A stretch of 64,000 bases of DNA, from NCBI GenBank assembly GCA_963754305.1, contig CAVWFR010000023.1, positions 62,001 to 126,000 of the forward strand. Reading direction: 5' to 3'. The first letter of the stretch is position 1. Each line of letters starts with the position of its first letter. The position numbers and the translations under genes are program-made. Positions 1 to 6,824 of this stretch are shown here, in pieces. This DNA is from DATEDA01 sp963754305 (GTDB lineage: Bacteria > Pseudomonadota > Gammaproteobacteria > Burkholderiales > SG8-39). Under the pieces are notes generated by a model. The model made no database searches, was not told where the DNA came from, and worked only from the letters and a program-made list of their open reading frames with translations.

Positions 1-247
1 GGAGATCGGCGTCGATCCACGGCGAGCCGAGCCGGTTGACCCGCACGATCACCTCGCGCTGGCCGTAGTCGTAGGTCTTCAGCGCCTTGCACACGTTGGC
101 CCGCGCAGCTTCCTTCGCGTCGGGAACGATCGTCTCCTCGAGATCCATCGCGACGCAGTCGGTCTGGAGCTCGGCGGCCTTCTCCAGGAAGCGCAGGTTG
201 TTGGCCGGCGAGTACAGCATCGAACGGCGCGGACGGAAGTACTTCAT
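1..247 (-). CDS. HpcH/HpaI aldolase (CoA-ester lyase), N-terminal part only
   Basis: Cut by the left edge of the window; only the first 82 residues are present. The reverse strand begins MKYFRPRRSMLYSPANN and continues with MDLEETIVPDAKEAAR and VIVRVNRLGSPW. This is the N-terminal strand set of the citrate lyase beta / CoA-ester lyase family, in which an acidic residue after DLE helps bind Mg2+. Such enzymes cleave or form CoA thioesters such as malyl-CoA or citramalyl-CoA. The start lies 14 bases after the mdh stop on the same strand, so the two are very likely co-transcribed. The exact substrate cannot be told from this fragment. Confidence 0.85.
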   Translation of the reverse strand, partial: MKYFRPRRSMLYSPANNLRFLEKAAELQTDCVAMDLEETIVPDAKEAARANVCKALKTYDYGQREVIVRVNRLGSPWIDADL

Positions 248-261
248 CGGTGCGCGGGCCC

Positions 262-1248
262 CTAGCCGAGGAGATGCTTCACGCCGTCCCGCTCCTCGTG
301 CAGCTCCTTGAGCGTGGCGTCGATTCGCGCGCGCCCGAACTCGCTGACCTGGAGACCCTGGACGACCTGGTATTGCCCGTCCTTGCAGGTCACCGGATAG
401 CCGAAGATCACCCCCTCGGGGATCCCGTAACTGCCGTCTGAGGGAACGCCCATGCTCACCCAGTCGCCCGCGCGCGAGCCGAGGATCCAGTCCCGGACGT
501 GGTCGATCGCCGCGTTGGCGGCGCTCGCCGCCGACGAAGAGCCGCGCGCCTCGATGATCGCCGCGCCGCGCTTCTGCACCGTGGGGATGAAGGTCGACTC
601 GAGCCAGGCCTGGTCGCGGATCAGATCCCAGGCCTTCTGACCGTCGACCTCGGCGTGGAAGAGATCGGGATACTGGGTCGCCGAGTGGTTCCCCCACACG
701 ATCATCTTGCGCACGGCGGCGACCGGCGCACCGACCTTCGCGGCGACCTGCGACAGAGCGCGGTTGTGGTCCAGGCGCATCATGCCGCTGAACTGCTGCG
801 GCTTGAGGCCGGGCGCACTCTTCATCGCGATGAGCGCATTCGTGTTCGCCGGATTGCCGACGACGAGCACTTTCACCGCGCGCCCGGCGGCCTCGTCGAG
901 CGCGCGTCCCTGGACCGTGAAGATCTGCGCATTCGCCTCGAGGAGGTCCTTGCGCTCCATGCCTTTGGAGCGCGGGCGTGCGCCGACGAGCAGCGCGATA
1001 TCGACGTCGCGGAAGGCGACCGTTGCATCGTCGGTGGTAACGATTTTCTGGAGGAGCGGGAAGGCGCAGTCCTCGAGCTCCATCACCACGCCCTTCAATG
1101 CGGGCAGCGCCTGGGTGATCTCGAGCAGTTGGAGAATCACTGGCTGATCCTCGCCGAGCATGTCGCCGGCGGCGATCCGGAACAGCAGGCTGTAGCCGAT
1201 CTGACCGGCCGCGCCGGTGACTGCGACTCGTACGGGTTGTCTTGTCAT
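262..1248 (-). CDS. mdh: Malate dehydrogenase
   Basis: NAD-dependent malate dehydrogenase (malate to oxaloacetate) of the TCA cycle, 328 residues, the usual length. I chose the ATG at 1248 because AGGAG lies 7 bases upstream and the protein then starts MTRQPVRVAVTGAAGQIG; the longer open frame adds 37 unsupported residues. Seen: Rossmann loop GAAGQIG near residues 13-18, the mobile-loop arginines in GARPRSKGMERKDLL (about 90-104), LDHNR with Asp160, and the catalytic His188 in IVWGNHSATQYPD. It faces away from sdhC, with a 711-base shared upstream region, and is followed by a CoA-ester lyase gene. Confidence 0.97.
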   Translation of the reverse strand: MTRQPVRVAVTGAAGQIGYSLLFRIAAGDMLGEDQPVILQLLEITQALPALKGVVMELEDCAFPLLQKIVTTDDATVAFRDVDIALLVGARPRSKGMERKDLLEANAQIFTVQGRALDEAAGRAVKVLVVGNPANTNALIAMKSAPGLKPQQFSGMMRLDHNRALSQVAAKVGAPVAAVRKMIVWGNHSATQYPDLFHAEVDGQKAWDLIRDQAWLESTFIPTVQKRGAAIIEARGSSSAASAANAAIDHVRDWILGSRAGDWVSMGVPSDGSYGIPEGVIFGYPVTCKDGQYQVVQGLQVSEFGRARIDATLKELHEERDGVKHLLG

Positions 1249-1271
1249 GGTCGGGCTCCTCAACAATCGGG

Positions 1272-1311
1272 AAAGCGGGTCCGGAAAAGCGGGTCCGGGA
1301 ACGCGGATCCG
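1272..1311. repeat. Tandem 13-14 bp repeat upstream of mdh
   Basis: AAAGCGGGTCCGG at 1272-1284 is followed directly by AAAAGCGGGTCCGG at 1285-1298 and then by a degenerate third copy, GAACGCGGATCCG, at 1299-1311. The array lies about 24-63 bases upstream of the mdh start on the minus strand, so it is in the leader or promoter. It could be a regulator-binding array or simple slippage. Confidence 0.7.
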
Positions 1312-1819
1312 ACGGGGCGTCGCGCAGTGTCCCCGCCGACCCGCGCCGATGGTACCCAAAAGCGTCCGTGCTGCAACGCAACGACGAGGCAGTGTAGGCC
1401 GCGTCCGCGCGGTAAGTCAACGCCACCGCGGTGGTTTATCCGGCGGCAGATCAACGGGTTGCCGCTCCGGCTCGCGGACCTCCGATAAACATCCTGTGCG
1501 CGCTCGAGGACCAGCGACGGCGCGGTCGACGCATCGGCTTCTCGGGACCCAGCCCCGCGCGCCGCTAGTCGTCGCCAAACCGCTGCGATCTACTGGCGCC
1601 GCGTCAACACCGACAGGTGGGAGACCGTGGCACGCGCTCAGCGCACAACCCGATTGCGAACACGCATGCTCGTCGCCGCAGCGCCGCCGCCATCTCGCAG
1701 TCGGTGCCGATCGACGCAGCGTGAATGACGGATCGCGTCTTCGCGCGAGACCGGGTTCGCAGCGTACGCACGGCGCGCTCGACACGATTTGCTGCACCCC
1801 ACAAATCGCGGATACCCGC

Positions 1820-1828
1820 TGCTATACT
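1820..1828 (+). promoter_or_regulatory. Candidate extended -10 promoter for the sdh operon
   Basis: TGCTATACT matches an extended -10 element (TGn plus TATACT at 1823-1828). A -35 at normal spacing is weak, as expected of extended -10 promoters. It would give a start point near 1835 and a leader of roughly 125 bases before sdhC. Prediction by eye only. Confidence 0.4.
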
Positions 1829-1959
1829 TTCGCCCTGCCGGTTCGCGGAGGAGCGGAGCGGTCGTGCCGGGCCGATGCGGAAAAATAGTGCGGCAACAAC
1901 GCCGAAACAGCGCGAAACAACGCGTATATCACGCCGATTGAACGCGGAACGAGCGCGCC

Positions 1960-2352
1960 ATGCCTGATGCCTCGCTGAAGAAGAAACGACCGCTCTGGTA
2001 CAACCTAAGTCCCCTCAACCTGCCGCTTCCGGGGTTGGTGTCGATCCTCCATCGGATCAGCGGCGCAGCACTCTTCCTGCTGCTCCTCTGGCTCCTTTAC
2101 CTGCTCGACCAAAGCCTCGGATCGTCCGCGCAGTTCGAGGCTTTCCAGCGGACCGTCTCGCAGCCGCTCGCAAAGCTGGTCCTCCTCGGCCTGCTCTGGT
2201 CCTTTTTGCACCATCTCCTTGCCGGCATCCGGTACCTGTTCCTCGATATTCACAAGGGGATCGATCTCGCGGCCGCCCGCGCGACGAGCGTGGCGGTGCT
2301 CGTGGCAAGCCTCATCGCGACCGCGGTGTTCGGCTGGTGGCTGCTATGGTGA
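1960..2352 (+). CDS. sdhC: Succinate dehydrogenase cytochrome b556 subunit
   Basis: Membrane anchor subunit of complex II, 130 residues with three hydrophobic segments (about 25-50, 70-93 and 107-128). The N-terminal RPLWYNLSPLNLPLPGLVSI leads into HRISG (residues 31-35), the family signature near the quinone site. HHLLAGIRYL around residues 84-93 carries the presumed haem-ligand histidine. First gene of sdhCDAB. Its last bases overlap the start of sdhD (ATGGTGA), which indicates translational coupling. Confidence 0.95.
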   Translation: MPDASLKKKRPLWYNLSPLNLPLPGLVSILHRISGAALFLLLLWLLYLLDQSLGSSAQFEAFQRTVSQPLAKLVLLGLLWSFLHHLLAGIRYLFLDIHKGIDLAAARATSVAVLVASLIATAVFGWWLLW

Positions 2353-2693
2353 CCCGGGTCATCGTCGGAGCGCATTACGGACTGCGCGGCTGGCTCGTGC
2401 AGCGCATCTCGGCGATCGTGATGGCGCTCTACACGCTGGTCTTTGTCGTCGCGATCGCCGCCGCGAAACCCGGGGACCACGCGGGTTGGAAGGCGCTTTT
2501 CAGCCATGGCTGGATGCGGTTCGCGACCTTGCTTTTCTTCGTCGGCCTGTTCCTCCACGCCTGGGTCGGCATGCGCGACATTCTGATGGACTACGTCAAG
2601 GCCACTGGGCTCCGCCTCGCGCTGCAGGTGGTGGTGATCGCCATGCTCGTGGGGGCCGCGGGCTGGGCAGTCGAGATCCTCTGGCGAACCTGA
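2346..2693 (+). CDS. sdhD: Succinate dehydrogenase membrane anchor subunit
   Basis: Second hydrophobic anchor of succinate dehydrogenase, about 115 residues with three transmembrane segments. It contains GLRGWLVQRISAIVMALYT and the conserved FLHAWVGMRDILMDYVK, with a histidine in the position expected for haem b. I prefer the ATG at 2346, which overlaps the sdhC stop as ATGGTGA. A GTG three codons earlier (2337) is the alternative. Its stop overlaps the sdhA start as TGATG. Confidence 0.93.
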   Translation: MVTRVIVGAHYGLRGWLVQRISAIVMALYTLVFVVAIAAAKPGDHAGWKALFSHGWMRFATLLFFVGLFLHAWVGMRDILMDYVKATGLRLALQVVVIAMLVGAAGWAVEILWRT

Positions 2694-4480
2694 TGGCGCC
2701 GGTCCTGCGACAGTTCGACGCGGTGGTCGTGGGTGCCGGTGGGGCGGGGTTGCGCGGGGCACTGCAGCTCGCCGAGGCCGGGCTCAAGGTCGCGGTCCTG
2801 TCCAAGGTGTTCCCCACGCGTTCGCACACCGTCGCGGCGCAGGGCGGCGTCGGCGCCGCGCTCGGGAACATGGGCCCGGACTCGTGGGAATGGCACATGT
2901 ACGACACGATCAAGGGCTCCGACTGGCTCGGCGATCAGGACGCGATCGAGTTCATGTGCCGGGAAGCCCCGCGGCTCGTGTACGAGCTCGAGCACTTCGG
3001 CATGCCGTTCGACCGCAACGATGACGGCACGATCTATCAGCGCCCGTTCGGCGGCCACATGATGAACATGGGCGCCGGGCCCGCGGTGCAGCGGTCCTGC
3101 TGTGCGGCCGACCGCACCGGGCACGCGATGCTCCATACGCTCTACCAACGCAATGTCCGCGCGAACACGCAGTTCTTCGTCGAGTGGATGGCGCTCGATC
3201 TCCTCCGCGGGGCCGACGGCACGGTACTCGGCGTCACTGCGCTCGAGATGGAAACCGGCGAGGTGTCCGTCCTCCAGGCCCGGGCGACGCTGTTCGCCAC
3301 CGGCGGAGCCGGACGCATCTACGCGGCGACCACGAATGCCTTTATCAACACCGGCGACGGCGTGGGCATGGCGGCACGCGCCGGCATCCCGCTCGAGGAC
3401 ATGGAGTTCTGGCAGTTCCACCCGACCGGCGTCGCCGGGGCGGGGGTGCTGATCACCGAGGGGGTGCGCGGCGAGGGCGGCTACCTCCTGAACAAAAGCG
3501 GCGAGCGGTTCATGGAGCGCTATGCGCCGAGCGCGAAGGATCTCGCGAGCCGCGACGTCGTGTCGCGGGCGATGGCGACCGAGATCAAGGACGGGCGGGG
3601 CGCCGGCCCGAACGGCGACTACCTGCTGCTCAAGCTCGACCACCTCGGGCCCGAGGTGATCGACAAGCGGCTGCCGGGCATCCGCGAGATCGCCAAGAAG
3701 TTCGCGAACGTCGATCCGGTGAAGGAGCCGATCCCGGTGGTGCCGACCGTCCACTACCAGATGGGCGGCATTCCGACCAACTACCACGGCGAAGTGGTGG
3801 TCCCCGGCCCCGCGGGCGCGAACACGATCGTCCCCGGCTTCTACGCGGCGGGCGAGTGCGGCTGCGCATCGGTGCACGGCGCGAACCGCCTCGGCACCAA
3901 CTCGCTCACCGACCTGCTGGTGTTCGGCAAGGCGGCCGGCGACTCGATGATCCGGTTCCTCAAGGGCGCGTCGGGCCACGCGAAGCTTCCCGCCGACGCG
4001 GCGGACAGTACGCTCGCGCGGCTCGCGCGACTCGACCGGCAGCAAAACGGCGAGAGCGTCTACGAGGTCGGCAACGACCTGCGCCGCGTGATGCAGGCGC
4101 ACTGCGGCGTGTTCCGCTTTCCGGACATGCTCGTCGCAGGCGTGGCGCGAATCAAGGACATCGCCGCGCGCGTCGAGCGCACCGGGATCGCGGACAAGAG
4201 CCGGACGTTCAACACCGCGCGGGTGGAGGCGCTCGAGCTCGACAACCTCATCGAGGTGGCGCGCGCGACGATGGTGTCGGCCGAGGCGCGGAAGGAGTCG
4301 CGCGGCGCGCACGACCGCGCCGACTACCACGACCGGCCGGGCTATCCGAACGGCCGCGACGACAAGGACTGGCTGAAGCACACGCTCTGGTACAAGGCCG
4401 GCGACCGGCTCGATTACAAGCCGGTGAATCTGAAGCCGCTCAGCATCGAAACGATCCCGCCGAAGGCGCGGGCCTACTGA
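2693..4480 (+). CDS. sdhA: Succinate dehydrogenase flavoprotein subunit
   Basis: Catalytic subunit that oxidises succinate to fumarate, 595 residues, the normal length. The start at 2693 overlaps the sdhD stop; the longer open frame upstream is a shadow of sdhC and sdhD. Seen: FAD-binding VVVGAGGAGLRGAL near the N-terminus, SHTVAAQGG with His45 as the covalent FAD attachment site, the active-site segment FHPTGVAGAGVLITEGVRGEGG with substrate-binding His and Arg, and the C-terminal HTLWYKAGDRLDYKPVNLKPL typical of proteobacterial SdhA. Central gene of sdhCDABE-gltA. Confidence 0.97.
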   Translation: MAPVLRQFDAVVVGAGGAGLRGALQLAEAGLKVAVLSKVFPTRSHTVAAQGGVGAALGNMGPDSWEWHMYDTIKGSDWLGDQDAIEFMCREAPRLVYELEHFGMPFDRNDDGTIYQRPFGGHMMNMGAGPAVQRSCCAADRTGHAMLHTLYQRNVRANTQFFVEWMALDLLRGADGTVLGVTALEMETGEVSVLQARATLFATGGAGRIYAATTNAFINTGDGVGMAARAGIPLEDMEFWQFHPTGVAGAGVLITEGVRGEGGYLLNKSGERFMERYAPSAKDLASRDVVSRAMATEIKDGRGAGPNGDYLLLKLDHLGPEVIDKRLPGIREIAKKFANVDPVKEPIPVVPTVHYQMGGIPTNYHGEVVVPGPAGANTIVPGFYAAGECGCASVHGANRLGTNSLTDLLVFGKAAGDSMIRFLKGASGHAKLPADAADSTLARLARLDRQQNGESVYEVGNDLRRVMQAHCGVFRFPDMLVAGVARIKDIAARVERTGIADKSRTFNTARVEALELDNLIEVARATMVSAEARKESRGAHDRADYHDRPGYPNGRDDKDWLKHTLWYKAGDRLDYKPVNLKPLSIETIPPKARAY

Positions 4481-4500
4481 CGCGAAGCCAAGGACCGCGC

Positions 4501-5196
4501 ATGCGACTGAGCATTTATCGCTACGACCCCGACCGGGACGCCCGTCCGTACATGAAGGCCTACGACGTCCCGCTCGAGCCGTCCGACCGGATGCTGCTCG
4601 ACGCGCTGGTCAAGGTGAAGGCGCAGGACGACAGCTTCGCGTTCCGGCGCTCGTGCCGCGAAGGCGTATGCGGCTCCGATGCGATGAACATCAACGGCAA
4701 GAACGGGCTCGCGTGCATCACCAAGCTCGCCGACCTGAAGGAGCCGGTGGAGCTCAAGCCGCTGCCCGGCCTGCCCGTCATCCGCGATCTCTTCGTGGAC
4801 ATGACCCAGTTCTTCAAGCAGTACCATTCGATCAAGCCCTACGTCATCAACAACGACCCGCCGCCCGAGAAGGAGCGGCTCCAGTCGCCCGAGGACCGGG
4901 AGGAGCTGGACGGGCTCTACGAGTGCATCCTGTGCGCCTGCTGCTCGACCTCGTGCCCGTCGTTCTGGTGGAACCCGGACAAGTTCGTGGGGCCGGCGGG
5001 GCTGCTGCAGGCCTACCGCTTCATCGCCGATTCCCGCGACCAGGCCACGGCCGAGCGGCTCGACAACCTCGAAGACCCGTATCGCCTGTTCCGGTGCCAC
5101 TCGATCATGAATTGCGTCGACGTCTGCCCCAAGGGCCTCAACCCGACCAGGGCGATCGGCAAGATCAAGGAAGCCATGGTCCGTCGGGCGGTCTGA
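4501..5196 (+). CDS. sdhB: Succinate dehydrogenase iron-sulfur subunit
   Basis: Electron-transfer subunit, 231 residues, starting 20 bases after the sdhA stop. The [2Fe-2S] site is CREGVCGSDAMNINGKNG followed by LAC, with Cys52, Cys57, Asp60 and Cys72 matching the Cys/Cys/Asp/Cys set known from the E. coli enzyme. The [4Fe-4S] and [3Fe-4S] motifs are CILCACCSTSCPSFW and CHSIMNCVDVCPKGLNP. It passes electrons from the SdhA flavin to the membrane quinone site. Confidence 0.97.
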   Translation: MRLSIYRYDPDRDARPYMKAYDVPLEPSDRMLLDALVKVKAQDDSFAFRRSCREGVCGSDAMNINGKNGLACITKLADLKEPVELKPLPGLPVIRDLFVDMTQFFKQYHSIKPYVINNDPPPEKERLQSPEDREELDGLYECILCACCSTSCPSFWWNPDKFVGPAGLLQAYRFIADSRDQATAERLDNLEDPYRLFRCHSIMNCVDVCPKGLNPTRAIGKIKEAMVRRAV

Positions 5197-5209
5197 CGGA
5201 GCCGCCTCG

Positions 5210-5455
5210 ATGGCGATCGGCCGTGTAGACCTCGACCGGCTGCGCTGGCGCTGCCGGCGCGGATTTCTGGAGAATGACCTCGTGCTCGAGCGATTTCTGC
5301 AGCGGCATGCCGGGGCGCTCGACGAGACCCGGCTGGCGGCGCTGAACGAGCTGCTGGCGCTGCCCGATCCGGATCTCTGGGAGCTGGTGAGCGGGCAGCG
5401 CGAATGCCTCGAGCCGCGGCTGGCGCCGATCGTGGCGATGCTGCGTGAAGGGTAG
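5210..5455 (+). CDS. sdhE: Succinate dehydrogenase FAD assembly factor
   Basis: An 81-residue protein of the SdhE/YgfY/Sdh5 family, which promotes covalent flavinylation of SdhA. The signature is RLRWRCRRGFLENDLVLERF (the usual RRGxxExD core), followed by a short helical bundle including LLALPDPDLWELVSGQ. Its place between sdhB and gltA is standard in betaproteobacteria. The next frame opens before this stop, but the real gltA start is 38 bases downstream. Confidence 0.93.
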   Translation: MAIGRVDLDRLRWRCRRGFLENDLVLERFLQRHAGALDETRLAALNELLALPDPDLWELVSGQRECLEPRLAPIVAMLREG

Positions 5456-5492
5456 TGGTCGAAGAGCAGCGGTCAACGAGCAGGAGCAAGCG

Positions 5493-6791
5493 ATGGAAAA
5501 AGCGAACGGCAAGGTGATCCTCAATTACGGCGACGGCAAGGGCGCCGAATTTCCGACGCTCTCGGGAACGATCGGCCCGGATGTGATCGACATCCGCAGC
5601 CTGTTCGGCAAGACCGACATGTTCACATACGACCCCGGGTTCCTGTCGACGGCGAGCTGCCGCTCGAGCATCACCTACATCGACGGCGACCAGGGCGTGC
5701 TGCTGTACCGCGGCTATCCCATCGAGCAGCTCGCGGTGCAGTGCGATTTTCTGGAGGTGTGCTACCTGCTCCTCATGGGCGAGCTGCCGACGCGAGTGGA
5801 GAAGCACAAGTTCGATCGCACCGTCACCTTGCACACGATGGTGCACGAGCAGCTCGGGCGCTTCTACTCCGGCTTCCGGCGCGACTCGCACCCGATGGCG
5901 GTGATGGTCGGCGTCGTCGGCGCGCTCTCGGCGTTCTATCACGACTCGCTCGACATCAACGATCCCGCCCAGCGGGAGATCTCGGCGTTCCGCCTGATCG
6001 CCAAGATGCCGACGATCGTCGCGATGGCCTACAAGTACTCGATGGGGCAGCCGTTCATGTATCCGAGGAACAACCTGTCCTACTCCGCGAACTTCATGCG
6101 CATGATGTTCGGCGTCCCGGCGGAGGAGTACGAGATCAACCCGGTCCTCGTCCGCGCGCTCGACCGGATCTTCATCCTGCACGCGGACCACGAGCAGAAC
6201 GCCTCCACGTCGACGGTGCGGCTCGCCGGATCCTCGGGCGCCAACCCGTTCGCCTGCGTCGCTGCCGGGATCGCGTGCCTGTGGGGCCCGGCGCACGGCG
6301 GGGCGAACGAGGCGTGCCTCAACATGCTCGAGGAGATCCACGATGTCTCGCGCGTCGGCGAGTACGTGAAGAAGGCGAAGGACAAGAACTCCGGCTTCCG
6401 CCTCATGGGTTTCGGTCACCGCGTCTACAAGAACTACGATCCGCGCGCGAAGCTGATGCGGGAGACCTGCCACGAGGTGCTGGGGGAGCTCGGCCTCCAC
6501 GACGACCGCCTGTTCAAGCTCGCGCTGCAGCTGGAGAAAATCGCGCTCGAGGACGAGTACTTCGTCGAGCGCAAGCTTTACCCGAACGTCGACTTCTACT
6601 CCGGCATCGTGCAGCGGGCGCTCGGCATACCGACCAGCATGTTCACCTGCATCTTCTCGCTCGCTCGCACGGTGGGCTGGATCGCGCAGTGGACCGAGAT
6701 GATCTCCGATCCGGACCAGAAGATCGGCCGGCCGCGGCAGCTCTACACCGGCGCGGCGCGGCGGGACGTCGTCCGCATCGACCAACGCTGA
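5493..6791 (+). CDS. gltA: Citrate synthase (type II)
   Basis: Condenses oxaloacetate with acetyl-CoA, 432 residues. I start at the ATG at 5493 (MEKANGKVILNYGDGKG), preceded by AGGAG; 16 codons of open frame upstream are not typical. Seen: GFLSTASCRSSITYIDGDQG near the N-terminus, FILHADHEQNASTSTVR, the catalytic FGHRVYKNYDPRAK histidine, and PNVDFYSGI with the catalytic aspartate. The last segment, IGRPRQLYTGA, is conserved. This is the long Gram-negative form that is usually sensitive to NADH. It is in line with sdhE and sucA and probably co-transcribed. Confidence 0.97.
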   Translation: MEKANGKVILNYGDGKGAEFPTLSGTIGPDVIDIRSLFGKTDMFTYDPGFLSTASCRSSITYIDGDQGVLLYRGYPIEQLAVQCDFLEVCYLLLMGELPTRVEKHKFDRTVTLHTMVHEQLGRFYSGFRRDSHPMAVMVGVVGALSAFYHDSLDINDPAQREISAFRLIAKMPTIVAMAYKYSMGQPFMYPRNNLSYSANFMRMMFGVPAEEYEINPVLVRALDRIFILHADHEQNASTSTVRLAGSSGANPFACVAAGIACLWGPAHGGANEACLNMLEEIHDVSRVGEYVKKAKDKNSGFRLMGFGHRVYKNYDPRAKLMRETCHEVLGELGLHDDRLFKLALQLEKIALEDEYFVERKLYPNVDFYSGIVQRALGIPTSMFTCIFSLARTVGWIAQWTEMISDPDQKIGRPRQLYTGAARRDVVRIDQR

Positions 6792-6824
6792 CCTTCCTCT
6801 CCGCGCATTTCCAGGGCTCCGATC

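Larger units (their letters stand above)
1249..1959. other. Divergent intergenic region between mdh and sdhC
   Basis: There are 711 bases without a credible gene. Open frames here are arginine-rich and look like reading-frame noise of GC-rich DNA. It must hold the promoters of mdh (leftward) and the sdh operon (rightward). Next to mdh are three tandem copies of a 13-14 base repeat (1272-1311), and a plausible extended -10 for sdhC is at 1820-1828. In many Burkholderiales a GntR-family regulator gene sits between mdh and sdhC (family knowledge). I see no remnant of one. Confidence 0.7.

Noticed and set aside
1217..1888. Long open frames in the mdh-sdhC gap (e.g. 1217-1888 plus strand, 1417-1797 minus strand)
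   Set aside because: Arginine- and serine-rich translation typical of GC-rich noise; no motif, no ribosome site, and overlaps between frames on both strands.
2219..2692. N-terminal extension of the sdhA frame
   Set aside because: It is the out-of-frame shadow of sdhC and sdhD; the family start and the TGATG overlap place sdhA at 2693.
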